Assembly: GCF_024125445.1 (NCBI RefSeq)
Contig: NZ_JAMXWM010000012.1
Span: 55,871-119,870 of the forward strand
Direction of reading: 5' to 3'
Origin: Sporolactobacillus shoreicorticis
Lineage (GTDB): Bacteria > Bacillota > Bacilli > Bacillales > Sporolactobacillaceae
Length of the DNA stretch: 64,000 bases
Positions 47,166 to 58,310 of this stretch are shown piece after piece. Position 1 is the stretch's first letter. Each line of letters starts with the position of its first letter. The translations under genes and the position numbers were made by a program. Under the pieces are notes generated by a model. It saw only the letters and a program-made list of their open reading frames with translations, ran no database searches and was not told where the DNA came from.

Positions 47166-48459
47166 GAATATCACTCCTCTTCACGCCGAACAGCCATGGG
47201 TGATTATTAAGCGCACGGCTGTGAACCAGAAGGCCAAGCAGCAGACGAGCACCATAAACCGATGTCACGAAGGTGACAACATTGCTGATCAGCAACATGA
47301 CGGCGAATCCCTTGACAGCACTGGTTCCCAAGGCAAACAGAACAGCAGCGGCAATGATCGTCGTCAGGTTAGCATCGATAACCGTAGGCAGTGCCCGCTG
47401 ATTCCCGGCTTTAAACGCAGAAATTATTGATTTTCCGCTTCGCAGCTCATCTTTAATTCGTTCAAGTGTGATAATGTTGGCATCGACAGCCATCCCTACC
47501 CCGAGAATCATGGCGGCAATACCCGGCAATGTGAGCACCGCCTGCAGTCCGACAAATACGGCCATAACAATGATGCTGTAGAAAACCAGAGTCAGGTCCG
47601 CAATCAGCCCGCCTAAACGATAGAACAAGAGCATGAACAGCATGATGGCCGCGACGGCAAGCGCACCTGCGTAAATCGTTTCTTTCATGGAGTCTTGTCC
47701 GAATTGAGCGCCGACAGAAGTGGAATATTTTTCAACCATTCGAACCGGCAGTGAACCTGAGTTCAGTAAGTCCTTCAGGTTTGTCGCCTCTTTAGCCGTA
47801 AAGCTCCCGGTAATCTCAACATCGGACGTATTCAGTTCTTGATCCACACTAGGATCGGAGATGAATTTTTGATTTGTTTTGCCCGATTCTTTAGCATAAG
47901 AATTGCCTTTTTTATAATCCATCCAGATCACGAGAACATTTTCGCGTTTTAATGGATCATAACTTGCAATTTTCTTTGTCACACTGGCGAATTTCTTCGG
48001 ATCCTTCAGCTGCAAGGTAACCATCGGCTTGTTCATTTGGTCGAAAGCAACCTTTGCCTTGCCCGGTTTCAGGTCCGAGCCGTCCATCATCAATCTGTCT
48101 TTATAATCGCGGAATTCCAGCTTCGCCGTTGTTGACAGCAGCTGACGCGCACGTTTTTCATCTTTAACGCCCGGAAGCTGGACACGAATCCGGTGTCCGT
48201 TTTCAATCGAAATATTCGGTTCGCTGACACCGAGCACATTGATCCGCTTATTGATTGCCGCGACCGCGTTGCTCATTGTATCGCTGTCAATTTTTTGGCC
48301 TGCCTTAAGTGGTTCGACCTGATACAGCACTTCGAAGCCGCCTTTAAGGTCCAGTCCCAAATTTACCCTATGTATGATGGGATTTACTGCAAAACCAATG
48401 ATGACCCCCAGCACAATTAAAAGCGCAAAAAAGGAAAAAATCGGTCCTTTTTTTACCAT
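47152..48459 (-). CDS. secD: Protein translocase subunit SecD (separate gene)
   Basis: The 435-residue partner of SecF has the N-terminal membrane helix, LNLGLDLKGGFEVLYQVEP, the periplasmic-type P1 domain (IRVQLPGVKDEKRARQLL) and five C-terminal helices with MILGVGMAVDANIITLERIKDEL. The stop codon sits inside secF. Sequence and length fit one half of the SecDF fusion of Bacillus. Confidence 0.94.
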   Translation of the reverse strand: MVKKGPIFSFFALLIVLGVIIGFAVNPIIHRVNLGLDLKGGFEVLYQVEPLKAGQKIDSDTMSNAVAAINKRINVLGVSEPNISIENGHRIRVQLPGVKDEKRARQLLSTTAKLEFRDYKDRLMMDGSDLKPGKAKVAFDQMNKPMVTLQLKDPKKFASVTKKIASYDPLKRENVLVIWMDYKKGNSYAKESGKTNQKFISDPSVDQELNTSDVEITGSFTAKEATNLKDLLNSGSLPVRMVEKYSTSVGAQFGQDSMKETIYAGALAVAAIMLFMLLFYRLGGLIADLTLVFYSIIVMAVFVGLQAVLTLPGIAAMILGVGMAVDANIITLERIKDELRSGKSIISAFKAGNQRALPTVIDANLTTIIAAAVLFALGTSAVKGFAVMLLISNVVTFVTSVYGARLLLGLLVHSRALNNHPWLFGVKRSDIRGTK

Positions 48460-48530
48460 TATCTAAGCTTGCTCCCTTCTCTTTGTCGGCCCTCGTTTGC
48501 TACGAAAGCCTTCCCGTCTACGAACTGCAT

Positions 48531-48818
48531 TTATCCAAACAGTGAGCTGTCCATTTCATTTGAGCTGTTTTTAAACAGATCCAAGCGCAGTTTGTTCATG
48601 TAATCATTCACTGTCAACGCCATGACCGCAGCCACCACTTCATGTATTCGTTCGGGTTTGTCCTCTTTCTTTTTCTCCAAAGATTCTTTAACAAATTGCC
48701 AGAATTCATCCATTTTCAAGTGATTAAGGCCGAGCAATTGAAACTCATTTAATTTACTTTGCAGAAACGGCTCAATGATCGTCCGCCACTTTTCCATATC
48801 GTTCAATTCATCCGGCAT
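48531..48818 (-). CDS. comN: Post-transcriptional regulator ComN (YrzD)
   Basis: The 95-residue protein has the conserved segments WRTIIEPFLQSKLNEFQLLG, MDEFWQFVKESLEKKKE and RIHEVVAAVMALTVNDYMNKLR of the ComN/YrzD family. In B. subtilis ComN promotes comE accumulation and localises with DivIVA. It is divergent from spoVB and upstream of secD on the minus strand, as in B. subtilis. Confidence 0.88.
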   Translation of the reverse strand: MPDELNDMEKWRTIIEPFLQSKLNEFQLLGLNHLKMDEFWQFVKESLEKKKEDKPERIHEVVAAVMALTVNDYMNKLRLDLFKNSSNEMDSSLFG

Positions 48819-48911
48819 TTTGATTCCTCCCCATAAAGCCTATAATAGCATATTTGCGGTTGAATACGAAACACAAAAACAGATGTCAACCTGCCTTTTT
48901 CTGCAAGGCTT

Positions 48912-48942
48912 GTCATGCTTGGACCCTTTTGATGCATATACT
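48912..48942 (+). promoter_or_regulatory. Candidate sigma-E promoter of spoVB
   Basis: CATATACT (48935-48942) fits the sigma-E -10 (CATAnnnT type), with GTCATGCTT (48912-48920) 14 bases upstream as a -35. B. subtilis spoVB is in the sigma-E regulon. Confidence 0.5.
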
Positions 48943-49032
48943 CTACTACGGCCGCGGAATTTCCTTTCCCAACACGGTCGCAAGCCACATCATTTACTCA
49001 CTTGTGAATTTGCAAACAAAGGCGGGCCGCTC

Positions 49033-50586
49033 ATGACACGACAATCTTTTTTAAAAGGCTCTTTTATATTAATGACAGCGGGTCTGATTACCCGCATTCT
49101 CGGCATGATCAATGGGATGGTGCTTGCTCGCGTGATCGGTGACGAGGGAGTCGGCCTGTTTATGATGGCGTTTCCTGCCATGCTCCTGGTCGTAACGCTC
49201 ACCGAGCTTGGTTTGCCGGTCGCGATATCAAAGCTTGTTGCTGAGGCGCAGACGTTTGGCAACTTTCGTAAAGTTAAATTGGTACTCGCCTGGTCGCTGG
49301 CTATTGTCGGATTCTCCAGTATCGTACTGACCACAGTCATGTTGATCGTGATTCCAATATCGGCGAACTATTTATTCGCCGACACACGCGTTATCTATCC
49401 TTTGCTTGCTATAACACCGGTGATCCCAATTGTCGCCGTAAGCTCTGTTTTACGCGGCTATTTTCAGGGAATCCGCAACATGAAGCCTTATGCCTATTCA
49501 GGAATTGTTGAACAGGTTGTTCGGATTTCGCTCGTCGCAACACTGGCTAATCTGCTGATGCCTTATGGTGTCGCCTATGCCGCCGCAGGCGCAATGATTG
49601 CCGGTTCGGCAGGAGAATGTGCCTCGCTCCTCTACATGCTTTACGTTTTTAAGCATGGAGAAGGCATAAAAATGAAGGGTCGCAAGAAAAGATCGCTAAA
49701 AGGGACGCGTGAAGTTCTTCGCGACCTGCTTCGAATCGGGCTGCCGACAATGGGCAGCCGTCTGATTTCATCGCTCAGCAATTTCTTTGAACCTATGATC
49801 GTCTCACATGCACTCGTTATCGCCGGATATTCAATTGCCTGGTCCACACAGCTTTATGGACAGCTGACCGGATACGCAATGACACTGCTGCTGCTCCCAA
49901 GCTTCATCACGCATGCCCTTCATGTCTCGCTTGTTCCGGCAATCAGTGAAGCGTATGCGCGCAAGTCCTTTAATTTGATTCATTACCGATTGAACCAGGC
50001 ATTGCGCATCGCCATGCTCACCGGCGGTCTTTCGGTAGTTGTCACTTACTCATTTGCTAGGCCGTTGATGGATATTATTTACGACTCACCGGAATCTGCT
50101 CAATTTCTCTATATTATGACACCGTTTTTCATGATCTTTTATTTTCAAGCACCGATGCACGCCGTTCTTCAGGCACTTGATTTAGCAAAGGCGGCCATGT
50201 ATAACACCTTAACAGGAGCGATTGTCAAAACCATTATGCTGTTCGTGCTCACCTGTCGACCAGAATTCGGCATTAAAGGCACCGCGCTCGCTATCTGCAC
50301 GAATGTTGTTCTTGTCACTGTCCTGCACGCCGCTGTCATGTTTAAAGCCATTGGATTCTCGTTGATTATTCGTGATTACATCCGCACCTTTCTCTTGATT
50401 GTTTTCTCAGGTTTTGTTGCCCATCTGCTTATCCAGCGGACATTTACAGCCTGGTCACTTCTTCCGAGAACGCTTGTTATGATCTCGCTGGTCGCTGCAC
50501 TCTATTTAGTACTTGCGTCTTTCCTCGGTTTGTTGCAAAAAGAACAGCTGAGCCAGCTTCCGATCATCGGAAAGTGGCTCAGTTAA
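49033..50586 (+). CDS. spoVB: Stage V sporulation protein B (MOP-family lipid flippase-like)
   Basis: This polytopic MVF/MATE-like protein is required for spore cortex synthesis, presumably by flipping lipid II-type precursors. The 517-residue sequence begins MTRQSFLKGSFILMTAGLIT and has the family motifs RILGMINGMVLARVIGDEGV, PVAISKLVAEA and VLRGYFQGIRNMKPYAYS. I placed the start at 49033 because it gives the normal N-terminus; the open frame extends to 48775 but has no family similarity there. It converges with yrbG, overlapping it by 4 bases at the 3' ends. Confidence 0.94.
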   Translation: MTRQSFLKGSFILMTAGLITRILGMINGMVLARVIGDEGVGLFMMAFPAMLLVVTLTELGLPVAISKLVAEAQTFGNFRKVKLVLAWSLAIVGFSSIVLTTVMLIVIPISANYLFADTRVIYPLLAITPVIPIVAVSSVLRGYFQGIRNMKPYAYSGIVEQVVRISLVATLANLLMPYGVAYAAAGAMIAGSAGECASLLYMLYVFKHGEGIKMKGRKKRSLKGTREVLRDLLRIGLPTMGSRLISSLSNFFEPMIVSHALVIAGYSIAWSTQLYGQLTGYAMTLLLLPSFITHALHVSLVPAISEAYARKSFNLIHYRLNQALRIAMLTGGLSVVVTYSFARPLMDIIYDSPESAQFLYIMTPFFMIFYFQAPMHAVLQALDLAKAAMYNTLTGAIVKTIMLFVLTCRPEFGIKGTALAICTNVVLVTVLHAAVMFKAIGFSLIIRDYIRTFLLIVFSGFVAHLLIQRTFTAWSLLPRTLVMISLVAALYLVLASFLGLLQKEQLSQLPIIGKWLS

Positions 50587-51125
50587 TCATGGCGCATGTA
50601 TTTGTTAAGGTCCATGTAGAAATTTCCCAGAGGATCCATTCTTAAATAGTTGACTTGACGAATATTGCGATAGCCGAATTTTCTCAGCTCCTGCCTGAGC
50701 CAGAGCGGTGTTTTTCCAATCTGTTCCAGATTATCGCTTCGCACCTTCCCGTTTTCAATAAGTGAAAGCCCCGGCCGAGGCGGCTCATAATCGGCTTCAA
50801 ATGGATGCATCGTCTTTTTTCTCATTGAACGGAAATCAGCGGCCTTCAAATATTGAATAAGGTGCTCATGAATCGACCATTTGGCGGCAAAACGATAAAG
50901 CCAAAAGCGCGACCGATAAATGAGAATGAGAATCAGGAACGGTGCGAGCAGCGGAATTAACGGTCTCTCCGGCATCACTATCGCCGCAACGGCCAATCCG
51001 GAAGCAGAGAATACGAGCACTACGTCAAGACCGGATTGTTCTGAAATCTTTTCACTCAATGACTTTCTGAAACCGATGAACATGAGCAGGGCCAAGCAAA
51101 GTATGCGAATCACCGACGTTCCCAT
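50583..51125 (-). CDS. yrbG: DUF421 membrane protein (YrbG/YetF-like)
   Basis: The 180-residue protein has three N-terminal hydrophobic segments (VIRILCLALLMFIGF; LDVVLVFSASGLAVAAIVM; PLIPLLAPFLILILIY) and a cytoplasmic domain with LIENGKVRSDNLEQIGKTPL, LRQELRKFGYRNIRQV and LRMDPLGNFYMDL, the YetF C-terminal pattern. Its role is unclear; YetF paralogues are linked to spore germination/ion traffic only tentatively. The order spoVB-yrbG-yrzE-yajC is that of B. subtilis. Confidence 0.88.
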   Translation of the reverse strand: MGTSVIRILCLALLMFIGFRKSLSEKISEQSGLDVVLVFSASGLAVAAIVMPERPLIPLLAPFLILILIYRSRFWLYRFAAKWSIHEHLIQYLKAADFRSMRKKTMHPFEADYEPPRPGLSLIENGKVRSDNLEQIGKTPLWLRQELRKFGYRNIRQVNYLRMDPLGNFYMDLNKYMRHD

Positions 51126-51352
51126 TCTGCTTCTCCTCTCTGAATTCTTGATCTATAGGTTTAGTATGGGCAAGCCGGACAATTTCATGAATGGGACAGG
51201 TGTCATGATTTTGAACCTGTCCGAATAAGATGGACTATCAGGAATCTCGATTTGCCGCGTCATATCCGGCAAATCCAAATCCTTTTACCAATAAGAGGAT
51301 GTCGAAAATTTTTGGCAACAGACTTGAAACATTCATTAATGGAGGTGGTAAA

Positions 51353-51730
51353 ATGTCTCGAAATTGGCTTAGTGCTGTCACATACGGAATGATCGCTGCG
51401 ATCCTCATTGTCCTTGCTTCCGCATTTCTTCTCGCCTCGCTGCTGCGCTTCACAACGTACACGGAATCAAATGGTTCCATCCTTCCCATTGTCATCTCAA
51501 TTGTTGCTCTTTTCATCGGCGGTGTGATTTCCGGATCAAAGACAAAAGAAAAAGGGCTCTTGATCGGAGCCATCACCGGGCTTGCTTATTGTTTGTTCAG
51601 TCTCTTCTTTCAATATCTTGGTCTTGATCAGAGTCCAAGCCTGAATCAGTACCTTTTTTTTGTTGCCAATATTGCATCTGCATCGCTAGGAGGTGCAATC
51701 GGCGTCAATCTATTTGCCGGAAAGCATTAA
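51353..51730 (+). CDS. yrzE: TIGR04086 family membrane protein (YrzE)
   Basis: The 125-residue protein has four membrane segments starting AVTYGMIAAILIVLASAFLL, ILPIVISIVALFIGGVISGS, with the basic loop KTKEKG, LLIGAITGLAYCLFSLFFQY and ANIASASLGGAIGVNLF. This is the YrzE/TIGR04086 pattern of spore-formers; function unknown. ATG 51353 has GGAGGTGG upstream; the frame is open to 51230 without a credible start. It is the only plus-strand gene between yrbG and yajC and ends at a shared terminator. Confidence 0.82.
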   Translation: MSRNWLSAVTYGMIAAILIVLASAFLLASLLRFTTYTESNGSILPIVISIVALFIGGVISGSKTKEKGLLIGAITGLAYCLFSLFFQYLGLDQSPSLNQYLFFVANIASASLGGAIGVNLFAGKH

Positions 51731-51741
51731 TTGTGAAAATC

Positions 51742-51775
51742 AAAAAAGGGCGACCGCGCGCGGCCGCCTTTTTTT
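51742..51775. terminator. Bidirectional terminator between yrzE and yajC
   Basis: A GC-rich inverted repeat (AGGGCGACCGC / GCGGCCGCCT) is flanked by A6 and T7 runs and serves both convergent genes. Confidence 0.9.
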
Positions 51776-51781
51776 GATTTA

Positions 51782-52078
51782 TTATTTTTCCGTACTTTCT
51801 TCAACAGCAGGTTCCGGTGCATTTGCCTTTTTCAGGACCGCGCGGATCGCGTTGCGTTCAAAAGTCAGTTTCGTACCGCCGCAGCGAAGCACTGCTGCCT
51901 GATCGTCGATCGAGTCGATCGTACCCTGAAGTCCTCCAACCGTAACAACCTTGTCGCCCTTAGCTAAAGCCGATTGCATCGCTCTTGTTTCTTTAGTCCT
52001 CTTTTGTTGCGGGCGAATCAGCAAAAAATAGAAAATTGCTACAAACACCAGCAATGGTAACAACTGCATAAGACTCAA
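51782..52078 (-). CDS. yajC: Preprotein translocase accessory subunit YajC
   Basis: YajC associates with SecDF. The 98-residue protein has one membrane helix (LLPLLVFVAIFYFLLIRPQQ), followed by QKRTKETRAMQSALAKGDKV and VTVGGLQGTIDSID, which are standard. TTG 52078 is a better start than the ATG three codons on, because AGGAAG is 7 bases before it. It follows tgt by 21 bases, the queA-tgt-yajC order found widely. Confidence 0.93.
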   Translation of the reverse strand: MSLMQLLPLLVFVAIFYFLLIRPQQKRTKETRAMQSALAKGDKVVTVGGLQGTIDSIDDQAAVLRCGGTKLTFERNAIRAVLKKANAPEPAVEESTEK

Positions 52079-52099
52079 TGAACTTCTTCCTTTCTATAC

Positions 52100-54288
<2,189 letters not shown>

Positions 54289-54411
54289 TTCAGCACTCTC
54301 TTTCTTTTTATAGGAACTTCAATAATTGCAAGGAATTCTCGATTTCAAAGAATCCTCTAATTTACAGGATCCTCGATTAAATACACTCACATCCTGTGAG
54401 CAACGCTGACA

Positions 54412-54621
54412 TTACATCCTGTGAAACCAGTGATTAATGACATACATGATTAGCGATAAAATCAAGCTTATTATAAGACAAGTCACAATGGGGAAAATGA
54501 ACGTGGTATTCCCCTTTTTAAAAACAATATCGCCCGGAAGTCGTCCGATTAGCGGCCAGCAGAGACCGACTAAAAAAAGGATGGCACCAACAATCATGAG
54601 TATTCTACCCATGCCACTCAT
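54412..54621 (-). CDS. DUF2905 small membrane protein
   Basis: The 69-residue protein has two hydrophobic segments (ILMIVGAILFLVGLCWPLIG and FPIVTCLIISLILSLIMYVI) separated by RLPGDIVFKKGNTTF, the DUF2905 signature (LPGDI...). Its ATG at 54621 overlaps the ruvB stop codon (ATGA), so it is coupled to ruvB. A DUF2905 gene occurs beside ruvB in other Bacillales; function is unknown. Confidence 0.85.
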   Translation of the reverse strand: MSGMGRILMIVGAILFLVGLCWPLIGRLPGDIVFKKGNTTFIFPIVTCLIISLILSLIMYVINHWFHRM

Positions 54622-55628
54622 CACTTCCGATCCCCTCGTCCCAGATTAAAATGACTGTATGCCCGATCAGTAACCATTCGTCCGCGCGGCGTGCGCTGGA
54701 TGTAACCGATTTGAAGCAAATACGGCTCATGAACATCTTCAATTGTGTGCCGTTCTTCGCCGATTGCTGCGGCCAAGGTATCTAGGCCAACCGGCCCGCC
54801 ATTAAACTGGTCAATCATCCCCATCAGCAGCTGATGATCGACACGGTCCAGTCCGGCTTCATCAACGTGAAGCCGGTTCAGACCGTCTCGTGCCGTCGTG
54901 CGGTCAATGAACCCATTGCTCTCTACCTGAGCAAAGTCGCGAATCCGCTTCAGCAGGCGGTTCGCGATTCGCGGAGTCCCACGTGAACGGCGTGCAATCT
55001 CAATGCAGGCATCCTGCTCGATTTCTGTTTGCAGTACAGATGCCGTTCTTTTAATAATCATGGACAACTCATCCGGAGTGTAAAACTGAAGACGACTGAT
55101 CACACCGAAACGATCACGAAGCGGAGGAGACAAATAACCGGCCCTTGTGGTTGCACCGACAAGCGTAAACGGCGGCAGATTGATTCGTACCGAATGTGCG
55201 GTTTCATCCTTTCCAATAACTATATCCATGCAGAAGTCTTCCATTGCCGGATAAAGAATCTCTTCAACATGGCGAGGAAGGCGGTGAATCTCGTCGATAA
55301 AAAGTACATCACCAGGTTCAAGCGATGAGAGTACCGCCGCAAGATCTCCCGGCCGCTCAAGTGCCGGACCAGATGTTGTCCGAATATTTGCGCCCATTTC
55401 CGATGCAATAATCATCGATAAAGTTGTTTTACCAAGTCCGGGCGGGCCATAAAGAAGTACATGGTCAAGCGGTTCGTGACGCGCTTTTGCTGCACAAATA
55501 AAAATCTTTAAGTTCTGCTTTATTTCCTCTTGACCGATGTAGTGATCTAAATCAGAAGGGCGAATGGATTGATCCAGCCCTTGATCTTCAAGTGTTGCGT
55601 CACGAGACAGCAAATGATCCTCTTCCAA
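54621..55628 (-). CDS. ruvB: Holliday junction branch migration helicase RuvB
   Basis: This AAA+ motor drives branch migration with RuvA. The 335-residue protein has [20 protein letters not shown], Walker [19 protein letters not shown], Walker [21 protein letters not shown], sensor [13 protein letters not shown], the arginine finger region [14 protein letters not shown] and a C-terminal winged helix ([20 protein letters not shown]). It starts 16 bases after ruvA. Confidence 0.97.
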   Translation of the reverse strand: MEEDHLLSRDATLEDQGLDQSIRPSDLDHYIGQEEIKQNLKIFICAAKARHEPLDHVLLYGPPGLGKTTLSMIIASEMGANIRTTSGPALERPGDLAAVLSSLEPGDVLFIDEIHRLPRHVEEILYPAMEDFCMDIVIGKDETAHSVRINLPPFTLVGATTRAGYLSPPLRDRFGVISRLQFYTPDELSMIIKRTASVLQTEIEQDACIEIARRSRGTPRIANRLLKRIRDFAQVESNGFIDRTTARDGLNRLHVDEAGLDRVDHQLLMGMIDQFNGGPVGLDTLAAAIGEERHTIEDVHEPYLLQIGYIQRTPRGRMVTDRAYSHFNLGRGDRK

Positions 55629-55644
55629 ATCCGTCGCCCTCCTT

Positions 55645-56247
55645 CTACACTTTGGATAATCGCTTCAAAGCCTCTTTCACATAATTCTCCGCATTCAGAT
55701 CTAATTTTCTTAATTGTGGTACAACCTTGCGGATTTCCCTGTCGGAATAACCGAGCATCGCCAGAACATCCGTCGCTTCGGCAAGCGCGTTTTCCAGTCT
55801 GCTGTCCATATTTTCTTCCAATTTCATGTCTGCCGGCCGGACAGCAAATTCTTGTAATTTACCTTTCAGATCAAGAATAATTTGTCCCGCTGTTTTTTTG
55901 CCGATGCCCGGGAAACGAGTAAGAAACTTTTCATCCTCTGCCTCAATTGCTTGGATGACTTCATCAGGGTCGCCCGAAGCAAGAATCGCAAGCGCATTTT
56001 TCGGTCCGATCCCGGAAACAGAGAGCAGCCGGACAAACAGTTCCCGCTCCTCTCTTGTCTGAAAACCATATAAAACGTTCGCCTCTTCGCGAACGTACTG
56101 ATAAAGATAAATCTTCGTTTCTTTGTCCAGCAGCGGTTGATAGCTGAACGGATTCGGGCATATGATCTTGTAGCCGAATCCTCCCAGTTCAATAACAATA
56201 CCGCTGCCGGAAAGATAAGTCAGAATTCCTTTAATATAATCAAACAC
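55645..56247 (-). CDS. ruvA: Holliday junction binding protein RuvA
   Basis: It binds four-way junctions as a tetramer and loads RuvB. The 200-residue protein has the N-terminal OB fold ([20 protein letters not shown]), helix-hairpin-helix motifs ([39 protein letters not shown]) and the C-terminal RuvB-binding domain ([19 protein letters not shown]). GTG 56247 follows GAGGAG by about 8 bases and gives the normal length; the frame open to 56325 is not credible. Confidence 0.95.
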   Translation of the reverse strand: MFDYIKGILTYLSGSGIVIELGGFGYKIICPNPFSYQPLLDKETKIYLYQYVREEANVLYGFQTREERELFVRLLSVSGIGPKNALAILASGDPDEVIQAIEAEDEKFLTRFPGIGKKTAGQIILDLKGKLQEFAVRPADMKLEENMDSRLENALAEATDVLAMLGYSDREIRKVVPQLRKLDLNAENYVKEALKRLSKV

Positions 56248-56376
56248 TAAGCTAACTCCTCGTCCATCGTTTCTAAGCCAAGGCCTCTGTCTTTTATCAT
56301 ACCACATGGCGGGTATTTGTCCCAAGAAAAGCCAATGAGCACTGATGGTTCACAGACCCATGTAAGCAGGCACACG

Positions 56377-56412
56377 CAAAAATTAAGGGAACATTCACGT
56401 CGAATGTTCCCT
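56377..56412 (-). terminator. Terminator of yebC
   Basis: GGGAACATTC pairs with GAATGTTCCC and a T-rich stretch follows on the minus strand, 20 bases past the yebC stop codon. Confidence 0.88.
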
Positions 56413-56430
56413 CTTTCGCCTCATTCGGAG

Positions 56431-57159
56431 TTATGCTTCTTCAAGGTTGCTGTAAATATCCTGTACATCATCGTTATCTTCCAAAGCCCCAATTAATGTT
56501 TCCATTTTTTCAAGGTCTTCACCGCTCAACGAGGTTGTAGTCGTCGGGATCATAGCGATCTCCGCACGATCAATTTCATAGTTTTTTTCTTCAGCTAATG
56601 TTTTTCGAACGTCCTCAAAGACATCAGGTGTTGTCACGATAATAAACCGATCTTCTTCTGTTTTCACATCATCAGCACCCGCATCAACGGCATCCATCAT
56701 AACCATGTCTTCATCAAGGCCGTCCTTTGCTTCAATTTCAATAATGCCCTGTTTTTCGAACAGGAATCCAACACTTCCCGATTCGCCTAAATTACCGCCG
56801 CTCTTTGAAAACGCATGGCGAATTTCGGAAGCCGAACGGTTACGGTTATCGGTCAGAACGTCAACCATGACCGCTACACCGCCCGGACCGTATCCTTCAT
56901 AAGTAATTTCTTCGTAAGTCACGCCGTCTAAATTTCCGGTTGCTTTCTTGATTGCCCGGGAAATGTTGTCGTTTGGCATATTAGCCGCTTTTGCTTTCTC
57001 AATCGCATGCCTTAATCCGGCATTCATGCTTGGGTCGCCGCCCCCGTGACGCGCTTCAAGGAAAATATCCTTGGATAATTTCATAAAAATTTTACCACGT
57101 ACGGCATCCAACGCATTTTTCTTATGCTGTATGTTATTCCATTTTGAATGTCCAGACAT
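56431..57159 (-). CDS. yebC: YebC/PmpR family protein (YrbC)
   Basis: Proteins of this family were called transcription regulators and have more recently been linked to relief of ribosome stalling; assignment here is by homology. The 242-residue sequence begins [20 protein letters not shown] and has [20 protein letters not shown] and [23 protein letters not shown] 57159 has GGAGGAG 8 bases upstream; the frame open to 57222 is not needed. It follows the coxA-like gene, as in B. subtilis. Confidence 0.95.
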   Translation of the reverse strand: MSGHSKWNNIQHKKNALDAVRGKIFMKLSKDIFLEARHGGGDPSMNAGLRHAIEKAKAANMPNDNISRAIKKATGNLDGVTYEEITYEGYGPGGVAVMVDVLTDNRNRSASEIRHAFSKSGGNLGESGSVGFLFEKQGIIEIEAKDGLDEDMVMMDAVDAGADDVKTEEDRFIIVTTPDVFEDVRKTLAEEKNYEIDRAEIAMIPTTTTSLSGEDLEKMETLIGALEDNDDVQDIYSNLEEA

Positions 57160-57356
57160 AATTTCTTCTCCTCCCAATAAAAATGCGGTACAAAAAAACG
57201 AATGCACCTTTATAAAAAACATAGAGGCAAAAAAAGAACCGGCAAAAGCCGTTCTCCGCTCACCCGCTACCGTTTTTTATCCTTTAGTTCTTCAACTGCT
57301 GCTTTAATGTACCCCGCATATTTCACTCCGTTATCATTATACCTATTTTTCACGGC

Positions 57357-57392
57357 GAAAAAAAGAGCAAAGGCTTAATGCCCTTGCTCTTT
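57357..57392 (-). terminator. Terminator of the coxA-like gene
   Basis: AAAGAGCAAGGG pairs with CCTTTGCTCTTT on the minus strand and is followed by a T run. It lies 20 bases after the stop codon. Confidence 0.87.
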
Positions 57393-57412
57393 CTTCCAGA
57401 ATTACTACTTTT

Positions 57413-57988
57413 TTATTTGCTGTTGTTTTCAAACGGACGCTTAACAGCATTGGCCAGATCGTCGATAATGCCGACAATATCTGAGCGAACTTCTCGAGTT
57501 GCCTTGCCTGCATTAAACGTCGCTTCTGTTGCAGTAATTCGTTTGACATAGCGGCTGTCGGTCGATACCAGCACTTCACGACCGCCTGCGAGCGGAAGAA
57601 CTGCAAGCCTGATTTTCTTTCTTAAGTTTGCGCGATCGTTTCGTCCTTTATCCAGAACTGCTCCTATGGCAACGTTGTTTCCCGAAACCAGTACATGGGC
57701 TTCATCCACTCCGTCAACAGAAGCTGCTCGATCCGCAATACGGTTCGCTAATTTCTTTTGATCACCGTAACTTAACTGGTTCACCTGGTTATTGGTGTCA
57801 CCGCTCAGATTATTGTAATCCGGTGCGGTTGGTGGAACTGCATTCGAATTCGGATTGTTGTAGCCGGTTCGGTAATTGACATCCCGCGGCGCATTTGGGC
57901 GGTTATATGCAGCGTTATCCGCCTGACAGCCTGCCAATAAGGCACTTAATGTTAACACGGTTCCTAATTTTGCTATTGCTTTTTTCAC
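57413..57988 (-). CDS. coxA: YhcN/YlaJ-family spore lipoprotein, CoxA-like
   Basis: The 191-residue protein has a lipoprotein signal (VKKAIAKLGTVLTLSALLAGC, Cys at residue 21), an Asn/Pro/Tyr-rich spacer and the YhcN/YlaJ domain (SYGDQKKLANRIADRAASVD; GVDEAHVLVSGNNVAIGAVL; VSTDSRYVKRITATEATF). CoxA of B. subtilis is a cortex-associated spore protein of this family encoded in the same place, between safA and yebC. GTG 57988 has GGGGG upstream. The symbol rests on synteny as much as sequence. Confidence 0.78.
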   Translation of the reverse strand: MKKAIAKLGTVLTLSALLAGCQADNAAYNRPNAPRDVNYRTGYNNPNSNAVPPTAPDYNNLSGDTNNQVNQLSYGDQKKLANRIADRAASVDGVDEAHVLVSGNNVAIGAVLDKGRNDRANLRKKIRLAVLPLAGGREVLVSTDSRYVKRITATEATFNAGKATREVRSDIVGIIDDLANAVKRPFENNSK

Positions 57989-58310
57989 TTTTGCTCCCCC
58001 TTTCGCACTTATCATGTGTGAAGAAGGAGCATTTTACGCTTAAGAATTTTTACCGTTAAATTAGCAAAAAATAGAAAACATATGCCGGATCAATCATATT
58101 ATCTTAAACGCATTGTTTTTATTTTTTGGTTCCGTTAAATACGGTTGTTGTTTCTCAATTGCGCATGACGGCACGACTGTGGGTAATTCATGAGTCTTCT
58201 TGCGCGTTCCACGCGTTGCCATGTCTCACGTAGCTCTGCTGATCCCGCAAGGTTTTTGCACCTTCCGCTCCAAACAATGGAGTGGAAACAATATTATTTT
58301 TAAACAGAGC
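57989..58310. other. Non-coding gap between safA and the coxA-like gene
   Basis: No supported gene lies in this 322-base gap. A GC-rich inverted repeat (58258-58290, TTCCGCTCC / GGAGTGGAA) downstream of safA could end its transcript, but no clear T run follows it. Confidence 0.5.

Noticed and set aside
48775..49032. N-terminal extension of the spoVB frame
   Set aside because: It overlaps comN, lacks SpoVB similarity and includes the likely sigma-E promoter; SpoVB normally begins at the MTRQSFLKG-type start.
57267..57353. 28-codon minus-strand ORF ending [11 protein letters not shown]
   Set aside because: The composition is protein-like, but the GTG start lies a few bases after the T run of the coxA-like terminator and has no ribosome site.
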